A stretch of DNA of 37,022 bases. Source: Limiplasma sp964504385 (GTDB lineage: Bacteria; Bacillota; Clostridia; Christensenellales; Aristaeellaceae). The translations under genes and the position numbers were made by a program. Positions 15,264 through 24,116 of this stretch are shown here, one piece after another. The stretch's first letter is position 1, and the number at the start of each line of letters is the position of its first letter. Under the pieces are notes generated by a model that ran no database searches, was not told the DNA's origin, and saw nothing but the letters and a program-made list of their open reading frames with translations. The stretch lies in assembly GCA_964504385.1 (NCBI GenBank), contig CAZDEF010000019.1, positions 1 through 37,022 of the forward strand, in the 5' to 3' direction.

Positions 15264-16448
15264 TCACAGGGACTGCACAAAGTCGGCCATGCGGGCCAGC
15301 GCTTCGTCCAGCTGCTTCAGTCCCGTGGCGTAGCTGCAGCGGATGTAGCCTTCGCCGCTTGCGCCGAAGGCCGTGCCGGGCACGCACACCACTTTCTTTT
15401 CGCGCAGCAGGCGCTCGCAGAAGGCATCGCTGCTCAGGCCGGTCTTCTGAATGCCGGGGAACACATAGAACGCGCCCAGCGGCTCAAAGCAGCTCAGCCC
15501 CATTTCGCGGAAGCTCTTCACCATCAGCCGCCGCCGCTGGTCGTAGCTTTCGCGCATGCGGCGCACATCGGCGTAGTGATCCTCGCGGCCGCGGCGCAGC
15601 GCCTGCAGGGCCGCCACCTGTCCCTGCCGCGGCGCGCACAGGATGGTGTACTGGTGGATCTTGCACATCACATCGCAGAAGGCGGCGGGCGCGCAAATGT
15701 AGCCCATGCGCCAGCCGGTCATGGCGAAGGATTTGGAAAAGCCGTTGAGCACAAAGCAGCGCTCGCGCATGCCGGGCATGGAGGCGATGCTCACATGGCC
15801 CTCCGGGCTGTAGCACAGCTCGGCGTAGATCTCGTCGCTGATGGCGATCAGGTCATGGCGGACGATCACTTCGGCCAGCTTGGCGGTCTGCTCGCGGGTG
15901 AGCACCGCGCCGGTGGGGTTGTTGGGGTAGGGCAGGATGATGGCCTTGGTGCGCGGGGTCACGGCGGCCTCCACAGCCTCCGGAGTGAGGACGAACGCAT
16001 CCTGTTCGCTGGTGGGCATGGGCACCGGCTTGCCGCCGGCAAAGATCACGCCCGGCGCATAGCTCACATAGCTGGGCTCGGGGATGAGCACCTCATCGCC
16101 GGGGCATACCACCACGCGCAGCCCCAGATCGATGCCCTCGCTCGCGCCCACGGTCACGAGGATCTCGTTTTGCGGGTCGTAACGCAGGCTGAAGCGGCTC
16201 TCCATGTAGTGGGCGATCTCCTGCCGCAGCGGGAGCAGGCCCCAGTTGGAGGTGTACTGCGTCTCGCCGTCGAGCAGACTGTTGATGGCCGCATCGCGGA
16301 TGTGATAGGGGGTCACGAAGTCCGGCTCGCCCACGCCCAGCGAAATGGCGCCCGGCATGGTGGCGGCCATGTCGAAGAACTTGCGGATGCCGCTTTTGGG
16401 CACGGCGGCGATATCGGGGTTGAGATAACGGGAAGGATCGAACGTCAC
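15264..16448 (-). CDS. pyridoxal-phosphate aminotransferase, class I/II
   Basis: This is a 394-residue fold-type I aminotransferase. Clear motifs are ISLGVGEPDFVTP (about 35-47), YTSNWGLLPLR, the PYPNNPTGAVL substrate/PLP segment (about 173-183) and SDEIYAEL. The PLP lysine is in NGFSKSFAMTGWRMGY (Lys239), and the C-terminal carboxylate-binding Arg is in YIRCSYA. It resembles PatA/AspC-type enzymes acting on aspartate, alanine or aromatic amino acids; the exact substrate is not clear. Its ATG overlaps the stop of the Lrp-family gene (ATGA), so regulator and enzyme are coupled, which suggests an amino-acid-responsive unit. Confidence 0.92.
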   Translation of the reverse strand: MTFDPSRYLNPDIAAVPKSGIRKFFDMAATMPGAISLGVGEPDFVTPYHIRDAAINSLLDGETQYTSNWGLLPLRQEIAHYMESRFSLRYDPQNEILVTVGASEGIDLGLRVVVCPGDEVLIPEPSYVSYAPGVIFAGGKPVPMPTSEQDAFVLTPEAVEAAVTPRTKAIILPYPNNPTGAVLTREQTAKLAEVIVRHDLIAISDEIYAELCYSPEGHVSIASMPGMRERCFVLNGFSKSFAMTGWRMGYICAPAAFCDVMCKIHQYTILCAPRQGQVAALQALRRGREDHYADVRRMRESYDQRRRLMVKSFREMGLSCFEPLGAFYVFPGIQKTGLSSDAFCERLLREKKVVCVPGTAFGASGEGYIRCSYATGLKQLDEALARMADFVQSL

Positions 16449-16936
16449 GCCGTCACCACCAGCCTCTTGTCCGCGTCCTCGCCTTCAAAGATAACGCCGT
16501 CGGACTTGTAGCGCTTGAGCACAAAATGCGTGGCCGTGCCGGTCACGTGCTCCAGCGTGCTGAGCTTGGTGGACACAAAGAACGCCAGCTCCTTGAGCGT
16601 GGGGGCCTCCACCAGCAGCAGCAGGTCGTATGCGCCGCTCATGAGGAAAACGGACTTTACTTCGTCAAAGCGGTAAACGCGGCGCGCAATGGCGTCGAAG
16701 CCCTGATCGCGCTGGGGGGTCACGCGCACCTCGATCATCGCCTCCACGCGTTCGCGGTCGGTGCGGTCCCAGTTGATGACGGGCGCATAGCGCAGGATCA
16801 CGCCGCTGCGCTCCATCTCCTCAATGGCTGCGGCCACCTTGTCCAGCTCTGCGCCGGTCATGACGGCGATTTTCTCAAGAGGGATGCGGCAATCCTCCTG
16901 CAGAAGATGTAGGATCTGCATCTGTAAATTCTGCAT
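16445..16936 (-). CDS. Lrp/AsnC-family transcriptional regulator
   Basis: This is a 163-residue regulator with an N-terminal winged HTH (LLQEDCRIPLEKIAVMTGAELDKVAAAIEEMERSGVI, about 10-48). It is followed by the RYAPVINWDR linker and a RAM/AsnC ligand-binding domain with a ferredoxin-like fold (EAMIEVRVTP...; YDLLLLVEAPTLKELAFFV). Lrp proteins bind amino acids and form octamers on DNA. It is the first gene of the aminotransferase-CapA operon and probably controls it. A TATAAT-type -10 lies on the minus strand at 16973-16978, but the -35 is weak. Confidence 0.92.
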   Translation of the reverse strand: MQNLQMQILHLLQEDCRIPLEKIAVMTGAELDKVAAAIEEMERSGVILRYAPVINWDRTDRERVEAMIEVRVTPQRDQGFDAIARRVYRFDEVKSVFLMSGAYDLLLLVEAPTLKELAFFVSTKLSTLEHVTGTATHFVLKRYKSDGVIFEGEDADKRLVVTA

Positions 16937-17080
16937 AAGTACGCTCCTTTCGGAAAGAGAAGTCAGGCTTGTATTATATCATCATTCGCAGCGGTTGAAA
17001 AGATGCGGCTTTGAAACAAACGCCTTGCGGCAAGCCCGTGCAGATCCGCAAAAAATCCGCCGTCCAAAGGGCTTCGGCTA

Positions 17081-17110
17081 TTGATTATCCACCTCGTTCC
17101 AGCGTATAAT
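17081..17110 (+). promoter_or_regulatory. promoter of the murC operon
   Basis: TTGATT (17081-17086), an 18-nt spacer and TATAAT (17105-17110), 57 nt before the murC ATG. Confidence 0.65.
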
Positions 17111-17167
17111 ATCATTGGTTGAATCTGCAAACGGTTTGGCCGCACCAATTGGAAATGGGTGAAAAAC

Positions 17168-18565
17168 ATGTCCGTACCCCATATTCGCGATTATCAGGGC
17201 AAGCATATCCACATGATCGGCATTGGCGGCAGCAGCATGAGCGGGCTGGCGCAGATGCTTCAGGAAAAGGGCTATGTCATTACCGGCTCGGATAATCTGG
17301 AAACCTACGCCACCCGCCACCTGCGCGATGATCTGCACATTCCCGTCACCATCGGCCACCGGCCGGAGAACGTGCACGGCGCAGATCTAGTGGTGTACAC
17401 GGTGGCCATCCTGCCAGATAACCCCGAGCGGCTGGAAGTGGAGCGGCTGGGGCTGCCCAATATCGAGCGCGCCACGCTGCTGGGCCAGCTGATGGAGGGC
17501 TTTGAGACCGCCATCGGCGTGTGCGGCGCGCACGGCAAGACCACCACCACCTCCATGCTTTCGCAGATCCTGATGCAGTGCCGCATGGATCCCAGCATCC
17601 ACATCGGCGGTAATCTGGATTTCATCGGCGGCAGCACCCGCATCGGCAAGAGCGGCACCTTCTTGGCGGAAGCATGCGAGTTCAACGCCAGCTTCCTGCA
17701 TCTGCGCCCCACCGTGGCCGTGGTGCTCAACATCGATGCGGATCATCTGGACTTCTACCGCGATATCGACCACATTCAGGAGACCTTCGGCCGCTTCTTA
17801 GGACTGCTGCCTGCGGATGGCACGGCCATCGGCAACGGCGACGACCGCCGCATTGTGGAGGAGCTGGGCAAGCTGGGCTGCGAGACCCTCACCTTCGGCG
17901 TGGAAAACCCGTGCGATTATATGCCGCAGGATCTGACGTACGACGAATGCGGCCACGCGACGTTCGACTTTGCCTTCCGCGGCGAGGTGATCGGCCATGT
18001 GAAGCTGCAGGTGCCCGGCGCATTTCAGGTGTACAATGCGCTGGCTGCGCTCAGCTGCGCGCACCATCTGCACGCGGACATGGCGGAGGCCTGCCGCGCC
18101 ATGAACGATTTCAAGGGCGCGCATCGCCGGTTCGAGCTCACCAGCGTGATCGACGGTGTGAAGCTGTACCACGACTACGGCCACAACCCCACCGAAATGC
18201 GCAATGCCGTGGGCGTGGCGGTGATGCAGCCCCACAACCGCGTGTGGGCGGTGATGCAGCCCCACACCTACAGCCGCGTCAAGCGCCTGTTCAATGATTA
18301 CCTCACCTGCACCGAGGCGGCGGACATCACCCTTGTGACCGATATCTACGCCGCCCGAGAGAAGGATCCCGGCGATATCCGGGCCGAAATGGTGGTGGAG
18401 GGCATGCGTGCCCACGGCGTGAACGCCATCCACACCCCCACCTTTGACGATACCGAGGCGTACCTGCGCGCCCACTGGCAGCCGGGCGATCTGGTGCTCA
18501 CCCTCGGCTGCGGCAACATCAACCAGCTTAACGATCAAATACTTGCACACGAAGAAAAGGAGTAA
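17168..18565 (+). CDS. murC: UDP-N-acetylmuramate--L-alanine ligase
   Basis: This is a 465-residue Mur ligase that adds the first amino acid to UDP-MurNAc in cytosolic peptidoglycan synthesis. The Rossmann N-domain has HMIGIGGSSMSGLAQML (14-31). The ATP loop is GAHGKTTTTSM (120-130). Other marks are EACEFNASFL, NIDADHLDFY, FKGAHRRFE, YHDYGHNPTEMR and QPHTYSRVKRLFND, all in MurC order. The ATG at 17168 has GGGTG seven bases upstream; a GTG nine bases earlier is a possible alternative start. The ABC-F gene follows 3 nt after the stop. Confidence 0.93.
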   Translation: MSVPHIRDYQGKHIHMIGIGGSSMSGLAQMLQEKGYVITGSDNLETYATRHLRDDLHIPVTIGHRPENVHGADLVVYTVAILPDNPERLEVERLGLPNIERATLLGQLMEGFETAIGVCGAHGKTTTTSMLSQILMQCRMDPSIHIGGNLDFIGGSTRIGKSGTFLAEACEFNASFLHLRPTVAVVLNIDADHLDFYRDIDHIQETFGRFLGLLPADGTAIGNGDDRRIVEELGKLGCETLTFGVENPCDYMPQDLTYDECGHATFDFAFRGEVIGHVKLQVPGAFQVYNALAALSCAHHLHADMAEACRAMNDFKGAHRRFELTSVIDGVKLYHDYGHNPTEMRNAVGVAVMQPHNRVWAVMQPHTYSRVKRLFNDYLTCTEAADITLVTDIYAAREKDPGDIRAEMVVEGMRAHGVNAIHTPTFDDTEAYLRAHWQPGDLVLTLGCGNINQLNDQILAHEEKE

Positions 18566-18568
18566 ATC

Positions 18569-20170
18569 ATGCTTCAGCTCAACGACATCAGCCTTCAGTT
18601 TGCCGGCGACCTGCTCTACAAGCACGTCGACCTCATCTTCCAGCCTGACCACTGCTACGGCATCATCGGCGCCAACGGCGCGGGCAAATCCACTTTGCTG
18701 CGCATCATCTCCGGCGAGCTGCCGCCCACGACCGGTACGGTGAGCATGCGCAAGGAAGACCGCATGAGCGTGCTGGAGCAGAACCACTTCAAGTACGACG
18801 AGTACCCGGTGATGGATACCGTCATCATGGGCAACAAGCGCCTGTACGAGATCATGAAGGAAAAGGACGCGCTCTACGCCAAGGAGGACTTCAGCGACGC
18901 CGACGGCGAGCGCGCCGCCGAGCTGGAGGGCGAGTTTGCCGAGCTGGGCGGCTGGGACGCGGAGACCGAGGCCGCGCAGCTGCTCAACGGCATCGGCATC
19001 CCCACCGATCTGCACTACGCCCAGATGGAAAGCCTGGACGGCCGCCAGAAGCTAAAGGTGCTGCTGGCGCAGGCGCTGTTCGGCCATCCCTCCATCATCC
19101 TGCTGGACGAGCCCACCAACGGTCTGGATGTGGAAAGCACCGTGTGGCTGGAGGATTTTCTGGTGGACTGCAACGCCATCGTCATTGTGGTCAGCCATGA
19201 CCGCCACTTCCTCAACGCCGTGTGTACCAACATCGTGGACGTAGACCATCAGGCGTGCAAGATGTACGCCGGCAACTACGACTTCTGGTACGAGACCTCT
19301 GCCATGATGCAGTCCCTCATGCGCAACCAGAACAAGAAGCGCGAAGAAAAGATCCGCGATCTGCAGGAGTTCATCCGCCGCTTTGCCGCCAACAAGTCCA
19401 AGAGCCGTCAGGCCACCAGCCGCAAGAAGGTGCTGGACAGCCTGCAGTTGGAGCAGATCCCCGCTTCCAGCCGCAAGTACCCCTTCGTGGGCTTCGAGCC
19501 GGAGCGCGAGGCGGGCAAGGACATCCTGACCGTGGACGGTCTGAGCAAGACCATCGACGGGGTGAAGGTGCTGGACAACGTGTCCTTTGTGGTCAAGAAG
19601 GGCGACAAGATCGCCTTTGTGGGCGACAACGAGGCCGGTGTGACCGCGCTGATGCGCATTCTGGTGGGCGAGCTCAACCCCGACGAGGGCAGCTTCAAGT
19701 GGGGCGTGACCATCTCCCAGAGCTATTTCCCCAAGGACAATACCCGCTTCTTTGAGAACTTCAACGGCAACCTCATCGAGTGGCTGGCGCAGTTCTCCTT
19801 CGATACCACCGAGACCTACCTGCGCGGCTTCTTGGGCCGCATGCTCTTCTCCGGCGATGATGTGTACAAACCGGCCAAGGTGCTCTCCGGCGGCGAAAAG
19901 GTGCGCTGCATGCTCAGCCGCCTGATGCTGTCCAAGGCCAACGCACTGCTGCTGGACCAGCCCACCGACCATCTGGATCTGGAAAGCATCACGGCGCTGT
20001 CCAACGGCCTGCAGGCCTACCCCGGCAACCTGTTCTTCTCCGTGCACGATCATCAGTTCATCGATGAAGTGTCCAACCGCATCATCGAATTCCCGCTGGG
20101 CCGCCCCGGCTGTCTGGATTACGAAGGCAGCTACGACGACTTTGTGCAGTGGAAGAAGGAGCGCGTGTGA
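18569..20170 (+). CDS. ABC-F family ATPase (YbiT-like) with degenerate second nucleotide site
   Basis: This is a 533-residue soluble protein with two ABC domains and no membrane segments. ABC-F proteins act on the ribosome in translation control or antibiotic protection. NBD1 has a normal Walker A (GANGAGKST, 34-42), a changed signature (LDGRQ, 156-160) and Walker B ILLDEPTNGLD (Glu181). The P-site-tRNA linker spans about 245-310 and is very basic. NBD2 has GDNEAGVT at 352-359 in place of Walker A, with valine for the lysine. It has a good LSGGE signature (439-443), but LLDQPTDHLD with Gln464 in place of the catalytic glutamate. The second site may therefore bind but not hydrolyse ATP. It sits in a murC-ABC-F-DUF1653 operon. 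Confidence 0.9.
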   Translation: MLQLNDISLQFAGDLLYKHVDLIFQPDHCYGIIGANGAGKSTLLRIISGELPPTTGTVSMRKEDRMSVLEQNHFKYDEYPVMDTVIMGNKRLYEIMKEKDALYAKEDFSDADGERAAELEGEFAELGGWDAETEAAQLLNGIGIPTDLHYAQMESLDGRQKLKVLLAQALFGHPSIILLDEPTNGLDVESTVWLEDFLVDCNAIVIVVSHDRHFLNAVCTNIVDVDHQACKMYAGNYDFWYETSAMMQSLMRNQNKKREEKIRDLQEFIRRFAANKSKSRQATSRKKVLDSLQLEQIPASSRKYPFVGFEPEREAGKDILTVDGLSKTIDGVKVLDNVSFVVKKGDKIAFVGDNEAGVTALMRILVGELNPDEGSFKWGVTISQSYFPKDNTRFFENFNGNLIEWLAQFSFDTTETYLRGFLGRMLFSGDDVYKPAKVLSGGEKVRCMLSRLMLSKANALLLDQPTDHLDLESITALSNGLQAYPGNLFFSVHDHQFIDEVSNRIIEFPLGRPGCLDYEGSYDDFVQWKKERV

Positions 20171-20394
20171 CGGAGCTAAAGCCCGGCGTGTACCGCCATT
20201 TCAAGGGCAGCCGCTATCAGCTGCTGTATGTGGCCACGCATTCCGAAACCATGGAGCCCATGGTGGTGTACCGCGCTCTCTACGGCGAAGGCAGCGTGTG
20301 GGTGCGCCCCGCTGCCATGTGGAACGAGCATGTGGAGCGCGACGGCTACAGCGGCCCGCGCTTTGCATGGGCGGAGGAGCCGCCAGCCGATTAA
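20167..20394 (+). CDS. DUF1653 domain protein
   Basis: This is a 75-residue protein matching DUF1653 over almost its whole length: KPGVYRHFKGSRYQLLYVATHSETMEPMVVYRALYG, then WVRPAAMWNEHVERDGYSGPRF. The function of the family is unknown; members are small cytosolic proteins, often single domain. The start is the GTG at 20167, which overlaps the ABC-F stop (GTGA) and has AAGGAG six bases upstream. A longer form from the ATG at 20149 would overlap the upstream gene by 22 bases and lacks a ribosome binding site. Confidence 0.88.
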   Translation: MTELKPGVYRHFKGSRYQLLYVATHSETMEPMVVYRALYGEGSVWVRPAAMWNEHVERDGYSGPRFAWAEEPPAD

Positions 20395-20407
20395 ATATGA
20401 AACAGAA

Positions 20408-20449
20408 AAGCAAGCCTGTCACAGCTTTTACACTGTGGCAGGCTTGCTT
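20408..20449 (-). terminator. bidirectional terminator between DUF1653 gene and guaB
   Basis: AGCAAGCCTGTCACAG (20409-20424) pairs with CTGTGGCAGGCTTGCT (20433-20448) with one G-T pair and an 8-nt loop. The T run is better on the minus strand (GCTTTTCTG), so it mainly serves guaB. Confidence 0.85.
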
Positions 20450-20474
20450 GCTGCTGATGAAGGGTTGGATAGCC

Positions 20475-21938
20475 TTAATCCATGCGGGAATAGTTGGGGC
20501 TTTCCTTGGTGATCTGAATATCGTGGGGATGGCTCTCCTGCAGGCCCGCGCCCGTGATGCGGATGAACTCCGCCTCCTTGCGCAGCGCCTCGATGGTGGG
20601 CGTGCCGCAGTAGCCCATGCTGGAGCGCAGACCGCCCACCAGCTGGTACACGGTATCGGCCAGAGTGCCCTTGTACGGCACGCGGCCTTCCACGCCTTCG
20701 GGAACGAGCTTTTTGTTCTTCTCCTGGAAGTAGCGGTCGCTGGAGCCCTGCGCCTGTTCCATCGCGCCCAGAGAGCCCATGCCGCGGTATACCTTGAAGG
20801 AGCGGCCCTGATAGATCTCGATGGCTCCGGGGCTTTCCTCCACGCCGGCCAGCAGGCTGCCCAGCATCACGGCGGAAGCACCCGCGCCGAGGGCCTTGGG
20901 GATATCGCCGGAGTACTTGATGCCGCCGTCGGCGATGACGGGAATGCCGTACTTGTCGGCCTCCTTGGCGCAGTCGGCCACAGCGGTGAGCTGCGGCACG
21001 CCGATGCCCGCCACCACGCGGGTGGTGCAGATGGAGCCGGGGCCGATGCCTACCTTGATGCAGTTGGCACCGGCGGCGATCAGATCGCGGGTGGCGGCGG
21101 CGGTGGCCACATTGCCCGCGATGATGGGCAAATCGGGATAAGCGGCGCGGATCTCGCGGATCTTTTCGATGACGCCGCTGTTGTGGCCGTGGGCGGAGTC
21201 GAGGGAGACTAGGTCTACCTTCGCGTTCACAAGGGCCTCCACGCGGTACATGGCGTCCTTGGTGATGCCGATGGCCGCGCCGCACAGCAGGCGGCCCTTC
21301 GCGTCCTTGGCGGAGTTGGGATACTTGGTGGCCTTTTCAATGTCCTTGATGGTGATCAGGCCGCACAGCTCGAAGTTTTCGTTCACGATGGGCAGCTTTT
21401 CGATGCGGTGCGCTGCCAGAATGGCCTTGGCCTGCTCCAGCGTGGTGCCCACCGGCGCGGTGATGAGGTTCTTGGAGGTCATCACTTCTTCGATGCGGCG
21501 GGTCATGTCGGTCTCAAAGCGCAGGTCGCGGTTGGTGAGGATGCCCACCAGCTTCTTGCCGCGGGTGATGGGCACGCCGGAAATGCGGTACTTGGCCATC
21601 AGCGCATCAGCGTCGCCGATGGTATGATCGGGGGAGAGGAAGAACGGGTCGGTGATCACGCCGTGCTCGCTGCGCTTGACCTTGTCCACCTGCGTGGCCT
21701 GCTCCTCAATGGTCATGTTTTTGTGGATGATGCCAATGCCGCCTTCGCGGGCCATGGCGATGGCCAGCCGGGCGTCGGTCACGGTATCCATGGCGGAGGA
21801 GAGCATTGGCACATTCAGCTTGATCCCCGGGGCAATCACGGTAGAAGTGTCCACATCGCGCGGCAGCACATTGCTTGCACGGGGCACCAGCAGTACGTCG
21901 TCAAAAGTCAGTCCCGTGCGGATATTTTCCTCCAGCAT
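20475..21938 (-). CDS. guaB: inosine-5'-monophosphate dehydrogenase
   Basis: This is a 487-residue IMPDH, the rate-limiting NAD-dependent step from IMP to XMP in guanine nucleotide synthesis. The TIM barrel begins LTFDDVLLVPRAS. A CBS pair is inserted at about 95-205. The catalytic loop GIGPGSICTTR has Cys304. ADGGIKYSGDIPKALGAGA and the flap sequence YRGMGSLGAM then SSDRYFQ are conserved, as is VEGRVPYKG. The length is standard. It is a single gene with its own promoter and terminator. No purine riboswitch is visible in the short leader. Confidence 0.97.
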   Translation of the reverse strand: MLEENIRTGLTFDDVLLVPRASNVLPRDVDTSTVIAPGIKLNVPMLSSAMDTVTDARLAIAMAREGGIGIIHKNMTIEEQATQVDKVKRSEHGVITDPFFLSPDHTIGDADALMAKYRISGVPITRGKKLVGILTNRDLRFETDMTRRIEEVMTSKNLITAPVGTTLEQAKAILAAHRIEKLPIVNENFELCGLITIKDIEKATKYPNSAKDAKGRLLCGAAIGITKDAMYRVEALVNAKVDLVSLDSAHGHNSGVIEKIREIRAAYPDLPIIAGNVATAAATRDLIAAGANCIKVGIGPGSICTTRVVAGIGVPQLTAVADCAKEADKYGIPVIADGGIKYSGDIPKALGAGASAVMLGSLLAGVEESPGAIEIYQGRSFKVYRGMGSLGAMEQAQGSSDRYFQEKNKKLVPEGVEGRVPYKGTLADTVYQLVGGLRSSMGYCGTPTIEALRKEAEFIRITGAGLQESHPHDIQITKESPNYSRMD

Positions 21939-21974
21939 CGTTCGTTCCTCCCTTTCTTGCTTTGGATTGCAGCT

Positions 21975-22003
21975 ATTTTACCAGCCTGTGCCTGTAATGT
22001 CAA
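21975..22003 (-). promoter_or_regulatory. promoter of guaB
   Basis: Minus strand: TTGACA (21998-22003), a 17-nt spacer and TAAAAT (21975-21980), about 36 nt upstream of the start codon. Confidence 0.75.
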
Positions 22004-22036
22004 ACGCTTTTCGTAAGAATACTGTATTCATTCGTG

Positions 22037-22065
22037 TTGCCATTCCCTGCACTGAGCGATATAAT
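22037..22065 (+). promoter_or_regulatory. promoter of the M29 aminopeptidase gene
   Basis: TTGCCA (22037-22042), a 17-nt spacer and TATAAT (22060-22065), 44 nt before the ATG. Confidence 0.75.
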
Positions 22066-22109
22066 CATATCGGTTCATCTCAGTAACACAGCAGGAGGAA
22101 CACAATCAT

Positions 22110-23333
22110 ATGAAGAAGACCGTTTTGCGCAGCTATGCCAAGCTGATCGCCTGCGCCGGCGTGAATATTGAAAAGGGGCAGGAGGTCATCATTCTGGCCG
22201 GGCTGGATCAGCCGGAATTTGTCAAAATGGTGGTGGAGGAGTGCTACCGCGCGGGCGCGGGCAAGGTGACGGTGGACTGGACGTATCAGCCGCTGGAGAA
22301 GCTGCATGTGCGCCATCAGAGCGTGCGCACCCTCAGCCATGTGGAAAAGTGGGAAGAAGAAAAGTTTCAGCACTATATCGACGCGCTGCCCTGCCGCATC
22401 TATCTGGACAGCGACGATCCCGACGGCCTCAAGGGCGTGAACATCCAGAAGATGGCCAAGGGCCGTCAGGGGCGCTACAAGGTGCTCAAGCCCTACCGCG
22501 ACCAGCTGGAGGGCAAGTACCAGTGGTGCATCGCCGCCGTGCCGGGCAAGGCGTGGGCCAAGAAGGTGTTCCCCCAGCTCAGCCCCGCGCAGGCGGTGGA
22601 AAAGCTGTGGGAAGCCATCCTGAGCTGCTCGCGCGTGACGGAAGACCCCATGCAGGCATGGGCGGAGCACAATGCGGATCTGGCCGCGCGCTGCGAATAC
22701 CTGAACGCGCTGGGCATTCAGGAGCTGCGCTACCGCGCCGCCAACGGCACGGACTTCACCGTCGGCATGATCCCGCAGGCCGTGTGGCGCGGCGGCAGCG
22801 AAACCAGCCTGACCGGCCATACCTTCAACCCCAACATCCCTTCCGAAGAGGTGTTCATCTCGCCCATGAAGGGCAAGGCGGAGGGCATTGTCTATTCGTC
22901 CATGCCCCTGTCCTACGAAGGGCAGCTGATCGAGCATTTCTCGGTGCGCTTTGAAGGCGGCAAGGTGGTGGAGGTGAAGGCCGAGAAGGGCGAGGAGCTG
23001 CTGCGGCAGATGGTGTCCATGGACGAAGGCGCGGCGTATCTGGGCGAATGCGCGCTGGTGCCCTACGACAGCCCCATCCGCAATTCCGGCGTTCTGTTTT
23101 ACAACACCCTGTTTGACGAAAACGCCGCCTGCCATCTGGCGCTAGGGCGCGGCTTCATCGACAGCATTGAAAACTACGGCGACTACACCCTGCAGGAAAT
23201 GGCCGGCATGGGCGTGAACGAATCCATGATCCATGTGGATTTCATGATCGGCACGCAGGATCTGTCCATCGATGCGGTGGATCGGGATGGAAAGATCGTG
23301 CCCGTGTTCCGCAACGGCAACTGGGCGTTTTGA
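22110..23333 (+). CDS. aminopeptidase, peptidase family M29
   Basis: This is a 407-residue M29 (thermophilic aminopeptidase/AmpS-like) metalloenzyme that removes N-terminal residues from peptides in the cytosol. The metal and catalytic segments are present in order: NIPSEEVFISPMKGKAEGIV (Glu), YLGECALVPYDSPI (Glu), LFYNTLFDENAACHLALG (Glu, His) and NESMIHVDFMIGTQDLSI (His, Asp). The N-terminal domain starts with SYAKLIACAGVNIEKGQEVII, typical of the family. AGGAGG precedes the ATG. It is a single gene under its own promoter. Confidence 0.94.
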   Translation: MKKTVLRSYAKLIACAGVNIEKGQEVIILAGLDQPEFVKMVVEECYRAGAGKVTVDWTYQPLEKLHVRHQSVRTLSHVEKWEEEKFQHYIDALPCRIYLDSDDPDGLKGVNIQKMAKGRQGRYKVLKPYRDQLEGKYQWCIAAVPGKAWAKKVFPQLSPAQAVEKLWEAILSCSRVTEDPMQAWAEHNADLAARCEYLNALGIQELRYRAANGTDFTVGMIPQAVWRGGSETSLTGHTFNPNIPSEEVFISPMKGKAEGIVYSSMPLSYEGQLIEHFSVRFEGGKVVEVKAEKGEELLRQMVSMDEGAAYLGECALVPYDSPIRNSGVLFYNTLFDENAACHLALGRGFIDSIENYGDYTLQEMAGMGVNESMIHVDFMIGTQDLSIDAVDRDGKIVPVFRNGNWAF

Positions 23334-23353
23334 GATTTTTCGATGACTGTGCG

Positions 23354-23382
23354 TTGAATTTTCAAGACGCTTGTTGTATAAT
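23354..23382 (+). promoter_or_regulatory. promoter of the cytidylate-kinase-like gene
   Basis: TTGAAT (23354-23359), a 17-nt spacer and TATAAT (23377-23382), about 53 nt before the ATG at 23436. Confidence 0.75.
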
Positions 23383-23435
23383 AAATCTACTGAAGGAGTC
23401 TTGATTCAAAATCGCATCGGAAACGGGGGATGTGC

Positions 23436-24044
23436 ATGATCATTACCATTGGCCGTGAATATGGAAGCGGCGGTCGCGCGATTGGCCGTCTGGTGGCGGA
23501 AAAGCTGAACGTGCCTTTTTACGACAAGGAGGTGCTGACCCGCGCCGCGCAGGAAAGCGGGCTGTGCGAGGAAGTGTTTGAACGCCACGATGAAAAGGCC
23601 ACCGTGGGCTCCATGATCACCGGAGCGCAGAGCATGCACATGGGCGCAGCGAACGTTGGGCTGCAGATGCCGCTGAACCAGCGCGTGTTTCTGGCGCAGT
23701 TTGACGCCATCAGCAAGATCGCCCAGGAGGACGGCAGCTGCGTGATCGTAGGCCGCTGCGCCGACTATGTGCTGAAGGATCAGCCGAATGTGACGCGCGT
23801 GTTCATCTACGCCTCGCAGGAAAAGCGCATTGAGCGCATCATGCAGGTGGAGCATGTGGAGCGCGACGAAGCGCGCGACCTGATCCGCAAGACGGATAAG
23901 CAGCGCAAGAATTACTACAATTTCTTTGCCGACGGCAACTGGGGCATGCGGTCAAATTACGACCTGATGCTGCGCACGGACGGCAAGAACTTTGAGCGGA
24001 TCGCCGAAACGATCATCGCGTACGCCAAGGGCAACGTGGGCTGA
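23436..24044 (+). CDS. cytidylate kinase-like family protein
   Basis: This is a 202-residue P-loop NTPase of the cytidylate-kinase-like (AAA_26) group. The N-terminal ITIGREYGSGGRAIGRLVAEKL is the altered phosphate loop of this family, and DGSCVIVGRCADYVL and a lid rich in Arg (KTDKQRKNYYNFF) follow. These proteins are common in Clostridia as stand-alone genes distinct from true Cmk; the substrate is not established. The start is placed at 23436, where GGGGG lies at proper distance; the ATG six bases earlier directly touches that purine run. The coding region ends before a repeat-rich intergenic stretch. Confidence 0.88.
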   Translation: MIITIGREYGSGGRAIGRLVAEKLNVPFYDKEVLTRAAQESGLCEEVFERHDEKATVGSMITGAQSMHMGAANVGLQMPLNQRVFLAQFDAISKIAQEDGSCVIVGRCADYVLKDQPNVTRVFIYASQEKRIERIMQVEHVERDEARDLIRKTDKQRKNYYNFFADGNWGMRSNYDLMLRTDGKNFERIAETIIAYAKGNVG

Positions 24045-24082
24045 CCCAAGCGGCCCGCCCTGCGCATACAAAGCTAAAAAAC

Positions 24083-24114
24083 CATCGTCCCAGCCTTCAT
24101 TAGCTGGGACGATG
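24083..24114 (-). terminator. hairpin terminator A, outer end of repeat copy 1
   Basis: CATCGTCCCAGC (24083-24094) pairs with GCTGGGACGATG (24103-24114). On the minus strand it runs into GGTTTTTTAGC, a good T run. The stem nearly repeats the hairpin at 24331-24368, and the dispersed repeat lies between the two. Confidence 0.75.
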
Positions 24115-24116
24115 AT

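Noticed and set aside
15244..15387. 48-residue N-terminal extension of the CapA-family protein
   Set aside because: It is arginine-rich antisense-like sequence inside the aminotransferase gene. The signal peptide begins at 15243 behind a proper ribosome binding site.
16973..17001. Full promoter for the Lrp-family gene
   Set aside because: TATAAT is present on the minus strand, but the hexamer at the -35 distance matches poorly, so only the -10 is mentioned.
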